A stretch of 64,000 bases of DNA from Arachnopeziza araneosa (taxonomy: Eukaryota; Ascomycota; Leotiomycetes; Helotiales; Arachnopezizaceae): contig QYAI01000109.1 of NCBI GenBank assembly GCA_003988855.1, positions 30,980 through 94,979 on the forward strand. Reading direction: 5' to 3'. The translations under genes were made by a program, and so were the position numbers. The notes beneath the pieces were generated by a model, which ran no database searches, was not told the DNA's origin, and saw nothing but the letters and a program-made list of their open reading frames with translations. The stretch's first letter is position 1; each line of letters opens with the position of its first letter. Of this stretch, positions 10,078 through 20,800 are shown in pieces.

Positions 10078-11968
10078 ATGGCGGGGGCTTTCAATGACAC
10101 CGCAAACAAGCTTGAGGTCATTCCTTCGTTCTTGTTTAATTCAGATGATGCCTCTACACATATTTTCGACCTTTTGACAACCTCAAACACCTTTGACTCT
10201 AGCGTATCTCGTGTCAAGAACTGGACTGAGCGTTGCACTGGCAGTGAACACATATTTTCCGGTACCAACGACTTTCTTGGATGCTTGTTATATCCCAATA
10301 TAAGTCGAAATATTCAGGACGGCACTCTATCGACGAATTTGACACAGATCGGCTTTCTACCTGCGAATCACACAGGTACTGATTTTTCAGCAGCGAGCGT
10401 GTCATCGTGGATTCGATCGATATATCCAACTTGTTTGGTTACCTACTGTGCCTCTCAATCAAATTGCGGCGCTAGCCAGGTTTGTCAGATTGGAAATTTG
10501 TTGACTAGTAGTTATGAGCTATCCGCTCAAGGTGTCGCTGAGTGTTGGCTTTCTTTGTGTTCTACAGATATTGAAAATGCAAGCCTTAACCCAGATATTG
10601 CTGGTATTGGAGTATGTCTTCAAACCTCTCACTCGAGATCGGAACATATCAAGTTTATGGCTAAGACCAAGTAGATTTTGTTGGCCTATCTCACACAGAG
10701 CCTCATCGCTTTCGTCGGCTTATGCACTTTGGCTATTCTTGCGTATCCACTCTACACAAAGCGGGACAAAAACCTACTCAAAGATCGGGTTTCTAAAGAA
10801 GACCACAAAAAGGAACGCGGAGCTGAGCACTATTACGCAATAGTAAATGCAGTGCTGGCTGGATTTCACAAGAGCCAGTGTTACTTTGCCATCGCTCTGC
10901 AGATCGCATCTGTCATTACCGTCAAAACGGGGTCAACCACAATTGCTGACCAGTATTTTCTTCTTCTTGTGAGCGCGAACGGTCTCATTCCTGTTCTCAT
11001 TACACTCTATACGTTGATGACGTTTGGAACAAAATCGTGGTATATGATTTCGTTGTCTGTCATCACTGTACTTCTATCTTCGGCGGCTGGGGGTTATATA
11101 AGCTTTCATGTTCTAAGTCCGGCTTCAGACGGTTGGTACATTACTGGGGGTAATTGGCCAGCATCGTGCGGATCCGCTGGCCCTGTTACGATATGTAATG
11201 GGATAGGAGCGAATTTCGAAGATGCTTATTTTAACGGGATCGTTCAGTTCTATCTTGTGGCGCTGTCCATTCTGGATACCATTACGTTTTCATTGCTACT
11301 ATGGAAGATTTTCACTGAATCGACGCAACTCTGGGCTCAAGGTTCCAAGTGGGTTGCAACCAGGCTAATTGCCCGAAAGACAACTTCCTATTCCCTCTTG
11401 TCTATTGCAGACGCATCAGCTAGATACGAAAGGATCCTTGAACGTATTCAACTGGTGGCCAGGATTATACTTCATTGTTTGATACTAGTGGGCCTCTTAG
11501 GGTGTTTCGCAATGGAGAATTATTTTTTCGAAGCCATATTTGCCAGCCCGTTTGTCCAATTTTCATCCTGGGGATTTGGACAAATAGTAGGCCTTACAAC
11601 TTGGGCTGGCGTCTTCTTCGAACTGTTATACCTCTTGTATAGTCTGTTTTGTCCAACCCTGAACAAGTCTAACAAAGATTAATTGTTTAATAGGTGGCCT
11701 AGAAGAAGGTTTCCAATGGCGTTTCCCGAGATGGCTACGCATTACAGACAATAGTACACTATCAGAACCTCAATCAACAGTGCTAGGATACCAAGCAAGT
11801 TCTCATGCAGGCCCTGTTACACAGCCATTGCCCATCACCACAGGCAATAGCTTGGTAGATAAAAGAGATGCGTCCCTCAATGCCCATCACGTTGATGCAA
11901 AAACTGCTAGCCTTAGTGTTCGAGCGCTGGGGGCCGAGACTATTCGCCGGCGAGTATCAACAGATTAA
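10078..11968 (+). CDS. Cys-rich ectodomain, polytopic membrane protein (3 exons)
   Basis: My model is exons 10078-10611, 10675-11641 and 11694-11968, giving 591 residues. Intron 1 (GTATGT...AAGTAG, 63 bases) joins NPDIAGIG to ILLAYLTQ. Intron 2 (GTCTGT...TAATAG, 52 bases) is needed to reach the clearly coding last exon (GLEEGFQWRFPRWLRITD). A donor at 11651 (43-base intron) also keeps frame. The first about 178 residues form a Cys-rich, Asn-glycosylation-site-rich ectodomain (NISRN, NLTQ, NHTG), followed by about seven hydrophobic spans (for example LIAFVGLCTLAILAYPLY and MISLSVITVLLSSAAGGYI). A polar cytoplasmic tail closes the protein. This architecture recurs in uncharacterised fungal membrane proteins; I cannot assign a ligand or transport role. 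No lesion was seen. Confidence 0.7.
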
Positions 11969-13453
11969 ACTGTGCTAGAAATATCAAAACATAGCCTAGC
12001 TTATGGCGAAATTGACATAAATGAGCCTTCTTAGCACCTCTGATGTATTCTACGAGACTGTCATGCATATGATGCCTACGCCATACGGCAATTCTTCTCT
12101 CGAGGTGTTGACTTTTTGAGGATTTGGATGTTGATGGAGCTTTGGGATATTTGTGCAAATTTAGCCGTGATATCTTAAAACTAGCAACCTATTTACATTT
12201 TTGAACTCACGTTAGGTATCTAAGTGCAAGTTCTTATTCTGTGAACTAAGATTAAACAAATGTTTCAAGGTGCCTTGGATAATGTGCTGGAATTCGATCC
12301 AGATGAATGGGATATCCAGTGCAGCAGTCACAAGGAAATTTTTTGGGATGTATCTAGTGCGAGATCAATTTCAATCGCTGCAAGCCTTGATGCCAAGTAT
12401 GTAACTTGGTCTTTGCGCTCTCTGGCATTGCGCTTCCCCAATGTTATCCCAAGGTAGCATAACCAGCTTGCGTGGAAACAACGGTATGGCCTTCAACAAG
12501 GCGAAGTGGCAGTGATTGCGCTAGACGAGCCGAAAAAAAATGGGGACGTCTGACGGCTCCTCCGAGCGTTGTCTTACACGAACCCCGTGTTTGTGGACGC
12601 AATTTGCACCCGAAATTGTGGCGTTAGTGCCACTATATTATGAGGATACGCATAGCATTCAGCTGTCTCTGTGATGCCTCTCCTGAATTTGTGCTTCGAT
12701 CAAAAAATGCGCAGTCACACTTATGAGTTAATCGAGGCTTAGCGCCATCTCTGGTAGGCTGAACTTTATTCAAGCATTGGCCAAGTTGATCGCGGAAAAT
12801 ATACGAGAGAGAATTCGCAAACTTTCTGATCCAGTGGTCGTGTCGATCATTCAATTTGGCGGCCGAAAAAAAGGCTGATGCAGAGGTCGCTGGAGGTGGT
12901 CGGCATGACCAAGAGAGAAACAGCGATGAAAGTAGATTATGAGGAATAAATTTTGCCTGGTTTCATGATCAGGTATCTTCCGGCAATAAGTTGTAGAAAA
13001 GGCTGGATTTAGGTTTTGGAAAGTAAGAAGTTATGCCACGAGTCGAGGATATGTACGCCAAGACAAGACCTATCAGCCAGGGCGTTTTGCGGTGTAGCCT
13101 TCTTCCTTAACAATGCAATAAGATATCGTTTTTCAATTTTCATGATAAATTATCTGGTTTCTTATCAGATGTTCTAGTTATCACATTTAAGTTATTGAAG
13201 AAGCCTTATCCTCGTCGTGTCCCAAGACAAGGCTCTTTGTTTAAGTTTAGCTTAATTGTACTTGAACTCTCACTTCGGATAGCTTAATCAAAACTCATCT
13301 TTTAAAATAATGGCGTTTTTGTGTGACTTGTAAAGATAGCCAAAGAATACAACAGCCAGTGTTTGCTAGTGTTATGGACACGGGGGGCATGTTCTTGTGC
13401 CACAAATTTTCTAGGCTGTTTGAAAGAGTCTTTTCTTGATCCACATACAATAC
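11969..13453. other. Intergenic, no gene supported
   Basis: A 65-codon open frame with an ATG at 12260 (MFQGALDNVLEFDPDEW) and a GTATGT donor-like site near 12398 is the only coding-like stretch. It has no recognisable domain and no matching second exon. The rest is AT-rich with scattered poly-A runs. Confidence 0.3.
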
Positions 13454-13678
13454 CTACCAAGGATTGGTCAAGAAGCAAATCTCAGCATGTTGGACGAACG
13501 AATCGAAGGTGTTTGTAAAGCTGCCGAGAATACCGCCTTGCAGTATATGCTTTCTGTCGGAGAGTTCCCTCGAAACATCTGGTAGGATGATATGCTGTAC
13601 GACTTCAAAACCGAACGACTCAACGCCAAGCTGAGCTTCTAGATCTTGGCTCTTGTTTAGCTGAGACAGGCACTCAAA
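13454..13678 (-). pseudogene. Coding-like segment without a start codon
   Basis: Read on the minus strand, 74 codons without a stop have natural protein composition (GVESFGFEVVQHIILPDVSR, then HILQGGILGSFTNTFDSFV). There is no Met at the beginning and a TAA lies immediately upstream in the same frame. It could be the last exon of a gene whose upstream exons are gone, or a relic. I do not recognise the family. The call rests only on codon and residue composition. Confidence 0.3.
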
Positions 13679-13951
13679 TTAGAAGGCTGTTACAAATCTC
13701 ATTGGGCGATGCGAGCGAGCACGTGCAGATGACAAGATATGATCACAAGTCACCGAGTTGTCTTGGAGTTGGGCCGAAATGTTGCATGAGCTGGGGAATT
13801 ATGGCTTGGCAGTACGTTTGATCTCATCTATTAAATACATCAAATACTTGTCTGGACATCACTTTCTATCAAACTTCGCAACCTCTCCATTTGCACACAT
13901 CAATCTTCTGGTTTTAATTTTGTATTTATCGGCACGACTGCTTCTCTTCCG

Positions 13952-15000
13952 ATGCCTTTAGCGAATTACGGCGTCTGGGTTGGCTACCCAAAAAGCTTCG
14001 TAGCCGAACGAGATGAGAGTACTCCTCGTCTTGAATTATTTTCTGACGAGGACCAAAACTCGGAAAAGGGGCAATTCAGAGCTGCTATCAACATCAAGTC
14101 TTCGACAAAAGAGGAGACTCGACTTGTATACTGGTTCGCACGCAACCTCAACAATCACCCTATCATTGATGAAATCAATTCTCTGGAGCCAGGCTGGCAT
14201 GCTCTAAGTAGTGAGGGCCCACCAGCCTTGGATTTTATTCGCGGAAACTTGGTGAGCCTCCAAGCTGGAACGATACTTAGACAAAACGTCCCAGGCCAAA
14301 ACGACGACATCATTGATTACATTTCCCCTGTCCTCAACGAAGCTATCCAGCGTAAAGCTACTATCTACCTCTACGGCGAGTCATTCCTAGGCGGAATTCA
14401 CGATGTGCACATGAACCAAGGGAACACAGGTCGTTTGCGAAGTCGAATGGCGTCTACCAAGATGGTGGTGTCTTGCTTTACTTTCCGGATGATGACCACT
14501 GGGAGGACATATTTCTCGCGTTTGGGGTTCAAATTGTCCATACAGATGATGATACAGGCGATGCGATCGGCAATGTCGACTTTGTCCAACTGATTGAAAG
14601 CGGCCAGGCATCAGACGGGAATCCCAATTCCCCTCGACCTCCCATCCCCACTCCCAATCCAGGGACCGAAGGCGTTGTGTACATCCGAGCTGCGCTAGTG
14701 AACCCAGTTGGGCCTGATCAAAATCCTTCGGGCCAAAAGGAGACGGTGTATCTCCGCAGCAAGACACAGCAGGATGTTGATTTAAGTGGGTGGAGTATCA
14801 TTAATAACAGAGGTGGCAGCCAGGCTCTAGATGGTGTGCTTCTGGGTCAAGGTGAAGGAAAATTTGAGGTCCCTGATTGCCCTTTGAGCAACAAAGGAGG
14901 GACTATCACCTTGCTTGATAATGATGGGTTGAAATTGGATGGTGTTAGTTATTCAAAGTCGCAGGCTAAGCGTGAGGGAGCTTTAGTATACTTCCACTAA
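13952..15000 (+). pseudogene. DUF2278 plus lamin-tail-domain protein, one frameshift
   Basis: The gene starts at the ATG at 13952 (MPLANYGVWVGYPKSF), the typical opening of DUF2278 (YukJ-like) proteins. The family signatures ALDFIRGNLV and GIHDVHMNQGN are present. Immediately after MNQGNTGR the frame is lost: the expected continuation (FAKSNGVYQDGGVLLYFPDD) is in another frame, as if one T were missing from the short T-run at about 14432-14436. The second frame continues to 15000 and adds a C-terminal lamin-tail/immunoglobulin-like domain (VYLRSKTQQDVDLSGWSIIN, then LSNKGGTITLLDNDGLKLDG). DUF2278 joined to a lamin-tail domain is a known arrangement of unknown function. Everything else is intact, so this is either a fresh pseudogene or a sequencing error. 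No secretion signal is present. Confidence 0.8.
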
Positions 15001-15349
15001 GTAATGTTAGTCTTGTACTGGCCGGAGAGTGGCTTGAGAGAGTTCAATCTTGATAATGCAGAAAAATATTTCCATCATCGAATTTTTGCTATGTCATGCT
15101 TGAATTGTATTTTGGTGGTAAAAAATTAACTGTTCCATTCTTTGTTCCCATGCCTGGCCCGTCGAAATGAAACAAAAAGGATGGGCCTTGAAGATAACCC
15201 TGAAGCAGGTGCTGCAATTTTTACCTTGATTTCATCGGCGGCTACGAATCTGAGGCTGACTTATGAGATCCATCGTTGACAAAAATACTGTTATATAAGT
15301 TTTCATCGGTATTCATCAAGATATTACTACCTAGGTAAAGAGCATCAAG

Positions 15350-15571
15350 TGAGCGGGTGAAAATTCATCTTCGCTAAGCGTCAGGAAATCGTAAAGTCGA
15401 AGCTCAAATTCCACAATATTTACTTTACTAAACTCGATACAAACCTACTACAATAAAGTATAAGTAGGTAAAAGCTCCGGATTTTAAGTTTCAAGTGCTT
15501 GTCGAGAATGAGTATTGACATTTTGTAGTTTTGATTTTTTCGTTCGGCAAAGACGAATTTTGCCCGCCATG
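15350..15571. mobile_element. MITE-like element, copy B
   Basis: A 222-base element of the same family as copy A, in the opposite orientation. The left end (TGAGCGGGTGAAAATTC at 15350) and the right end (reverse complement CATGGCGGGCAAAATTC from 15571) form diverged inverted repeats. The interior shares the motif AATCGTAAAGTCGAAGCT with copy C, and the right arm (TTTTCGTTCGGCAAAGACG) with copy A. AAG flanks both ends (15347-15349 and 15572-15574), the same trinucleotide as copy A read on the other strand. It is non-coding. The surrounding 15001-16321 contains no gene I can support. Confidence 0.75.
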
Positions 15572-16321
15572 AAGATCAAGCAGCGGGAACTTTCGATGCC
15601 ATCTGATTTGATCGGCTGTGACTAATCATTCCCACAGTCTTAAACCAGCACAGTTTCAAATGCAACCGTCGCTCGCCTAAAAGTACCCTTGGTATGATAT
15701 CCCTCTTAAACTCAAACCACTAAGAGCACGGAATTCCTTTTCTCACAGCGTGGAAATTGTGAGCAGAAATAATTAATTGAAAAAGAGTTTCGCCGTCGCA
15801 TGTATTGATGGTTATACAGCATAGACTCTTCCCCCAGAAGTGATCGAAAGCACTAATTCAATCTATCTTCGGCCACGTGATCATAGTAGTGTATCATTGT
15901 CGTTTAATTCGTCTCGTAAGAAAAGTAAACAGAAGTATTTACCTCTGCCAAAATGTACAAATTAGCTTTTTAAAAGAATTTCTAATGTTTGAACATGTGA
16001 TTAAATGCTCCGGATCTCGTTTTAAATCGGTCGTGTCTGAACGGGGTCTGATATGGCTTGGTACTACATGCCATTATACGCCACACTCGGAGCCGAGCCG
16101 TGAGACTCAATTAATCTACAAGGATCTGCAGAGATCCTTCACTGGGTCGATAAACTCACGTCAAGCTTGAATAGGATGGCTGACGACGGAAGAAGTATAA
16201 AGCTTCCTGAATTTCGCTTCAAGTTATCGATAACGAGCAATACACACCTTTAACCAACATCTTTACGTCATACCACTTCCATCAAGTCACCACTTCCGAA
16301 AAAGCTCAATTTACACCTATC

Positions 16322-16679
16322 ATGAAGTTCGGTACTTCCCTTTCTATTCTCATCATCAGTACACTTGCTCATTATTCCATCTTGGTGACGGCATCTGCTA
16401 GTCTCAACGAGATCTTAGCCCGAAAAATAGAAGCTGCTGAGGTTGAACTTCGCGACTCAGCAACTATTCAGGTAAACATCATTCCTCTTATGCCCGTCCT
16501 CTATGCAGTCACTAACTTTGCAGTGTGGAAAATGTGTTCTGGACAACCAATATTGTGATGATGGAAGTTCAATTCATCTTTGCTACGGCGAGGCAGGCTG
16601 TGGTGGTGCGACGGAATGTCCTGGCGGGTGCTACTGGGATTCCGGTAACCCGGATTATGGAGAGTTGGCCCAGTGTTAG
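16322..16679 (+). CDS. Small secreted eight-cysteine protein (2 exons)
   Basis: Exons 16322-16471 and 16524-16679 encode 101 residues. The 52-base intron (GTAAAC...TTTGCAG, with a CTAAC branch site) is phase 0. Residues 1 to about 26 form a clear signal peptide (MKFGTSLSILIISTLAHYSI). The mature region carries exactly eight cysteines, all in exon 2, beginning CGKCVLDNQYC and ending AQC, so four disulphides are likely. Size, signal peptide and cysteine content are those of fungal small secreted proteins (effector-like or antimicrobial-like), but no named family is recognised and the function is unknown. The 5' flank has a CACACC/CATCACTT-rich leader. No lesion was seen. Confidence 0.7.
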
Positions 16680-17875
16680 GTGATGGCTTCGAAAAGAAAT
16701 TTGGACGAGATTGATGTAAATTTGTTTGGCGTTTGAGGTTGCGACCCATTGGATCCAAAGAGCTTACTGTGTCAAATAGAGAACACAATTACCTGCTCTC
16801 GTCAGAATGACCAACCATGGGTGGCTTAGACCACGGCTGTAAGAAGTGTGGCTGTCATTGGTGATTCTTCGCCCACTAAAGAAATATCTGTCAAGTCTTT
16901 ATTTTTGGAATCACTTGACTGATTTACGTACTAAGAGGCTTGATTTAGAAACCATGCAGCAGTGAAGCGTAGATTGAGTGGTGAGATGATTCAATAACAT
17001 CCTGCTGACGAAGTCGATTGGTGTCTTTGCCAAGAAAGTAACCAATAAATCGACTGAAACAAGTTATTCTACCGCGGCTTGATGCCTTGAAATTGAATGT
17101 TATGGGCTTGCTAGATTCAGAGTATATTCTAAGCAGTCTTACTTTCGGCTTGCAGTGATATTGACAGCACCCGGAAGTGGTTTGGAGTAGACTTCACTCC
17201 TACATTCGAACGGTGCGCTGAAGTCTCATACTTTTCACAGCGCTCTCTCATTTTTGCGCTTTAGATACCTGTTTGCGGGTTCTAACCCTCCAGCAGGCTA
17301 TTTTTACCCTTGCCTCGGCTCGGTTGAACTTGATTTGACACGTCACACGTCGCCTTGAAATCAGTATCTGAATGATAATACAGAATATTATACAAAATCT
17401 AACTATTACTCTGGAGAATACCCCAAAAACGTGGACTCAAACATTTGGCCTTCTGTTTTGATGGCCTTTGAATTGGTCAGCACGTGACTTTCCAAACTGA
17501 CTAAGCGATGAACCAGCTTGAACATATTTTCCCTCGAATAAAATCTAAATAAACTAGGATAGAAAGGTAACTTTTATAGCAAGGCGAAGCTGAAGAATCT
17601 AGCCTCATGAAATTGTAATGCGAAGGTGGCAAGGATTTTTGTTTTCCATAAGTTAACTTACTGGTTCACGATTGATGTGTCATCGGCAGGCATCGTTCTG
17701 CTGTGCCGCGGATGCTGCCTGATCGAGCGAGGCAACCAACTGACCGCATGATATGAAGGCTTTCATCTTCAATCGATGAGAATTCAATCCTCTCACATCT
17801 TTCTTCAGTCAACCATATTCTCACTTTCACTCTGAATCACCCCGTAGATCTACGCAGCTGCATTCCATCGCAAAC
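16680..17875. other. Intergenic and promoter region of the NACHT-ankyrin gene
   Basis: No coding region is supported. The last about 120 bases before 17876 are CT-rich (TCTTTCTTCAGTCAACC, then TTCTCACTTTCACTCTG), typical of a fungal transcription start and leader. I see no convincing TATA box. Confidence 0.4.
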
Positions 17876-20800
17876 ATGGCAGTCGAAGATCGGGATTTCG
17901 TGATGCTCGGCGCGAGTGACATCCAAGGCTTCAACGAAGAAGGCATCCTACCTCTATCAGCTGAGGAGGTTTCCAGAATTCAGATATGGCTCGCACCAAC
18001 AGACTACAAGTCAATGGGGAGTGAATATAACAAACATTGCGCATCGCATCTTGCCAGTACAGGGACCTGGATATTTCAAAACGAACAATATCAACAATGG
18101 AAAAACTCAATCAGAGGAGCGCTCTGGGTGAAGGCTATTGCTGGCGCTGGAAAATCAGTCATTGCTGCATCTGTTATCTCCAAGCTCGCAACCGAAGAGC
18201 GGGTCCCCGTGTTGTATTTCTTCTTTCGTCATATCATTTCAGCCAACCAGAAACCCCAGTCTCTGGTTCGTGACTACATGTCCCAGCTATTGGAGTACAG
18301 CCCAGAGTTGCAGCACAAATTGAACAAGCTTGTTGATGATCGACGATCACTTGATAGTATGTCCTTCGAAGAGTTGTGGAACAATCTTGTTTCCGCACTA
18401 GTTCAGTTCCCTCGTATCTACTGTGTCGCAGATGCTCTAGATGAGATGGATGCTGGAAATGAGTTCTTTTTGCACAATCTTGTGGCATTAGGGGAGAAGA
18501 GTCCTACAACACTCAAATTGATGATGACCAGTCGCCCAGTGCCTCGAGTCGAACAGGTTCTTCGACATCCATGTGTCCTTCAAATTAGCTTGGAAGCTCA
18601 ATTTGTCCATCCAGATATTTCGGTTTATGTTCACCACCGTCTCAGCAACTACGGTATCTCGGAGAAGACTCGTTCGCAAATCCACGAGAAAATGTGTACC
18701 AGAGCTGATGGTCACTTCCTTTATGCACGTCTCATGATGGACGACCTTTTAGAGCCCTCAAAGGACCTACTTTCTCGTGAGAAAGAGTTGTTGTTGGCTC
18801 TGAATACGCTGCCCACTCCCATGGCTGATATGTATACGCAAATGCTCCTCGACCATTCCAAACGTTCAGCTGTGCCTCAAGAGTTGCAACTTACACTCTT
18901 ACAATGGGTTACCGGCTCCGAGCGACCGCTTCGCCTACTAGAATTGTCTTCCATGGTTGATTTCAAACGATCTGTTTCGGGAATGTCCAAGGAAACTAAA
19001 TCTGTTGTCCGTGAGGGGTGTGGTCCTCTACTCGAGATTCTGGAAGATGAGACAGTGTGTCCTATCCATCATTCTTTCACGGAGTATCTTTACGATATAG
19101 ATCGCCACGATGATAATTCAGGAGCCGCGAGCTTTCCAGTATTGGAATATAAAGAAGCTCAGCGTGCGATTGCTATCACTTGTATCAGATATCTCGCTTC
19201 TGGTTGGCACCGCGACTGGCATGCTACTAAGCATAGCCAATTGTCAGATAACAAAGGCAAATCAAGAGCCATGAAGATGAAATATCCTTTCCTAGACTAT
19301 GCAGCAAACAATTGGCATCAGCATCTCCTCAAATCTGGCGCAGAAGATGCGGCAATGATGGAAGAGCTAGACGCTTTCCTCCTTAAAGATCCCGAAGTCT
19401 TACCTGCTTGGCTCGAGTTGTCAAGTAAAAGAGACATATACGACAATTCTCAAACAACCCAAGTTTTCTGGAGTTGGGGACCTCTACACGCTGCTGCTGC
19501 CAATGGGCTCAAGTTTTATGTCGAGCATTTAATCAAAAACGGACATGACATCGAGTGCTCAGATTTGAAGACACACACACCTCTGGCTGTCGCCGCACGT
19601 AATGGCCATGATGAAGTAGTGGCAGTACTTCTGGAAAATGGAGCACAAAGCGACGAGGCCGATAATGACGGGTTGAAGCCGATTCATCATGCAGCGTCAA
19701 GAAATCATCACGACGTTGTAAGGATATTACTAGCAGGCGGTGTCAATCCACTCACACCAAAAACAAAGGAGTACCCGGGGAATTGGTGTGGTAATGCCGG
19801 ATTTACTGTCGGTGATACTAGTGTAAAGTACGCTTGCCAGAGAGGTCATGTTGAAACTGCGAAAGTATTTATACCATATCTGGAAGATCGCAATCTACAA
19901 GAGGCGCTTTCCTGGGCAATCAAAGCTGGACAGACCACAGTAGCAATGGCGTTACTAGAGGTTCCGAAGATCAATGTCAACTTTGTCATTGACAATCAGA
20001 CGCCGATATACTTGGCATCGAGTGCGCGAGATGTGAAGTTGATACGTAAACTTCTGGACATGGGAGCTAATGTTCATGTACTCTCAAGCGAATCTCATGA
20101 CGGCAATTTCTTCGTAGGGGCATTCGAGGAAGGTATCAGCCCTTTACAAGCCTTTGCCAAGTCTGTAGGACTTGTTTTTTCGAACCGAAATGTGGATAAG
20201 ACATCAATAAACAATGGTTTCGTAATGTTACTTGATGCTGGCCTGGATATTAATGCTGTCGACGGTTGTGGGTCGGCAATATTACATAATATACTATATT
20301 TGGGCAATATGAATATAATGCACGGAGAAAGACATGGTATTGAACATACGCTATCGCTACTTTTCAAGCGAGGTCTATCAGCGAATTCACTACAACCAGA
20401 CGGGTCAAACGCATTCCATCTTGCATCAGGCGTCTCTGTAACTGTTATTAAGATGCTCCTTTCTCGCGGAGTCAACATCAATCACATCCGCAAAAGAGAT
20501 GGGAGAACTCCGCTCATGGCTGCTCTAGAAAGGGGAGACCTTGAGACTGCTCAAAGTCTCTTAGATTGTGGTGCAGATGCAAACATTTCCGATAACGAGA
20601 GCAACACCCCGCTTCATTCCCTGGGAAAGATATCCAAATACAAATTAAATTTTGATATGATCAAGGCTCTCATTGTTTCAGGCGCGAATGTCAACGCAAG
20701 GAATCGAGAAGGGGACACACCAATGCACCTTAACGTCCATGATTTCAACCCTGAATTGCTTGGTATTTTTCTTGAACATGGGTTCGATTTAGAGGCGAAA

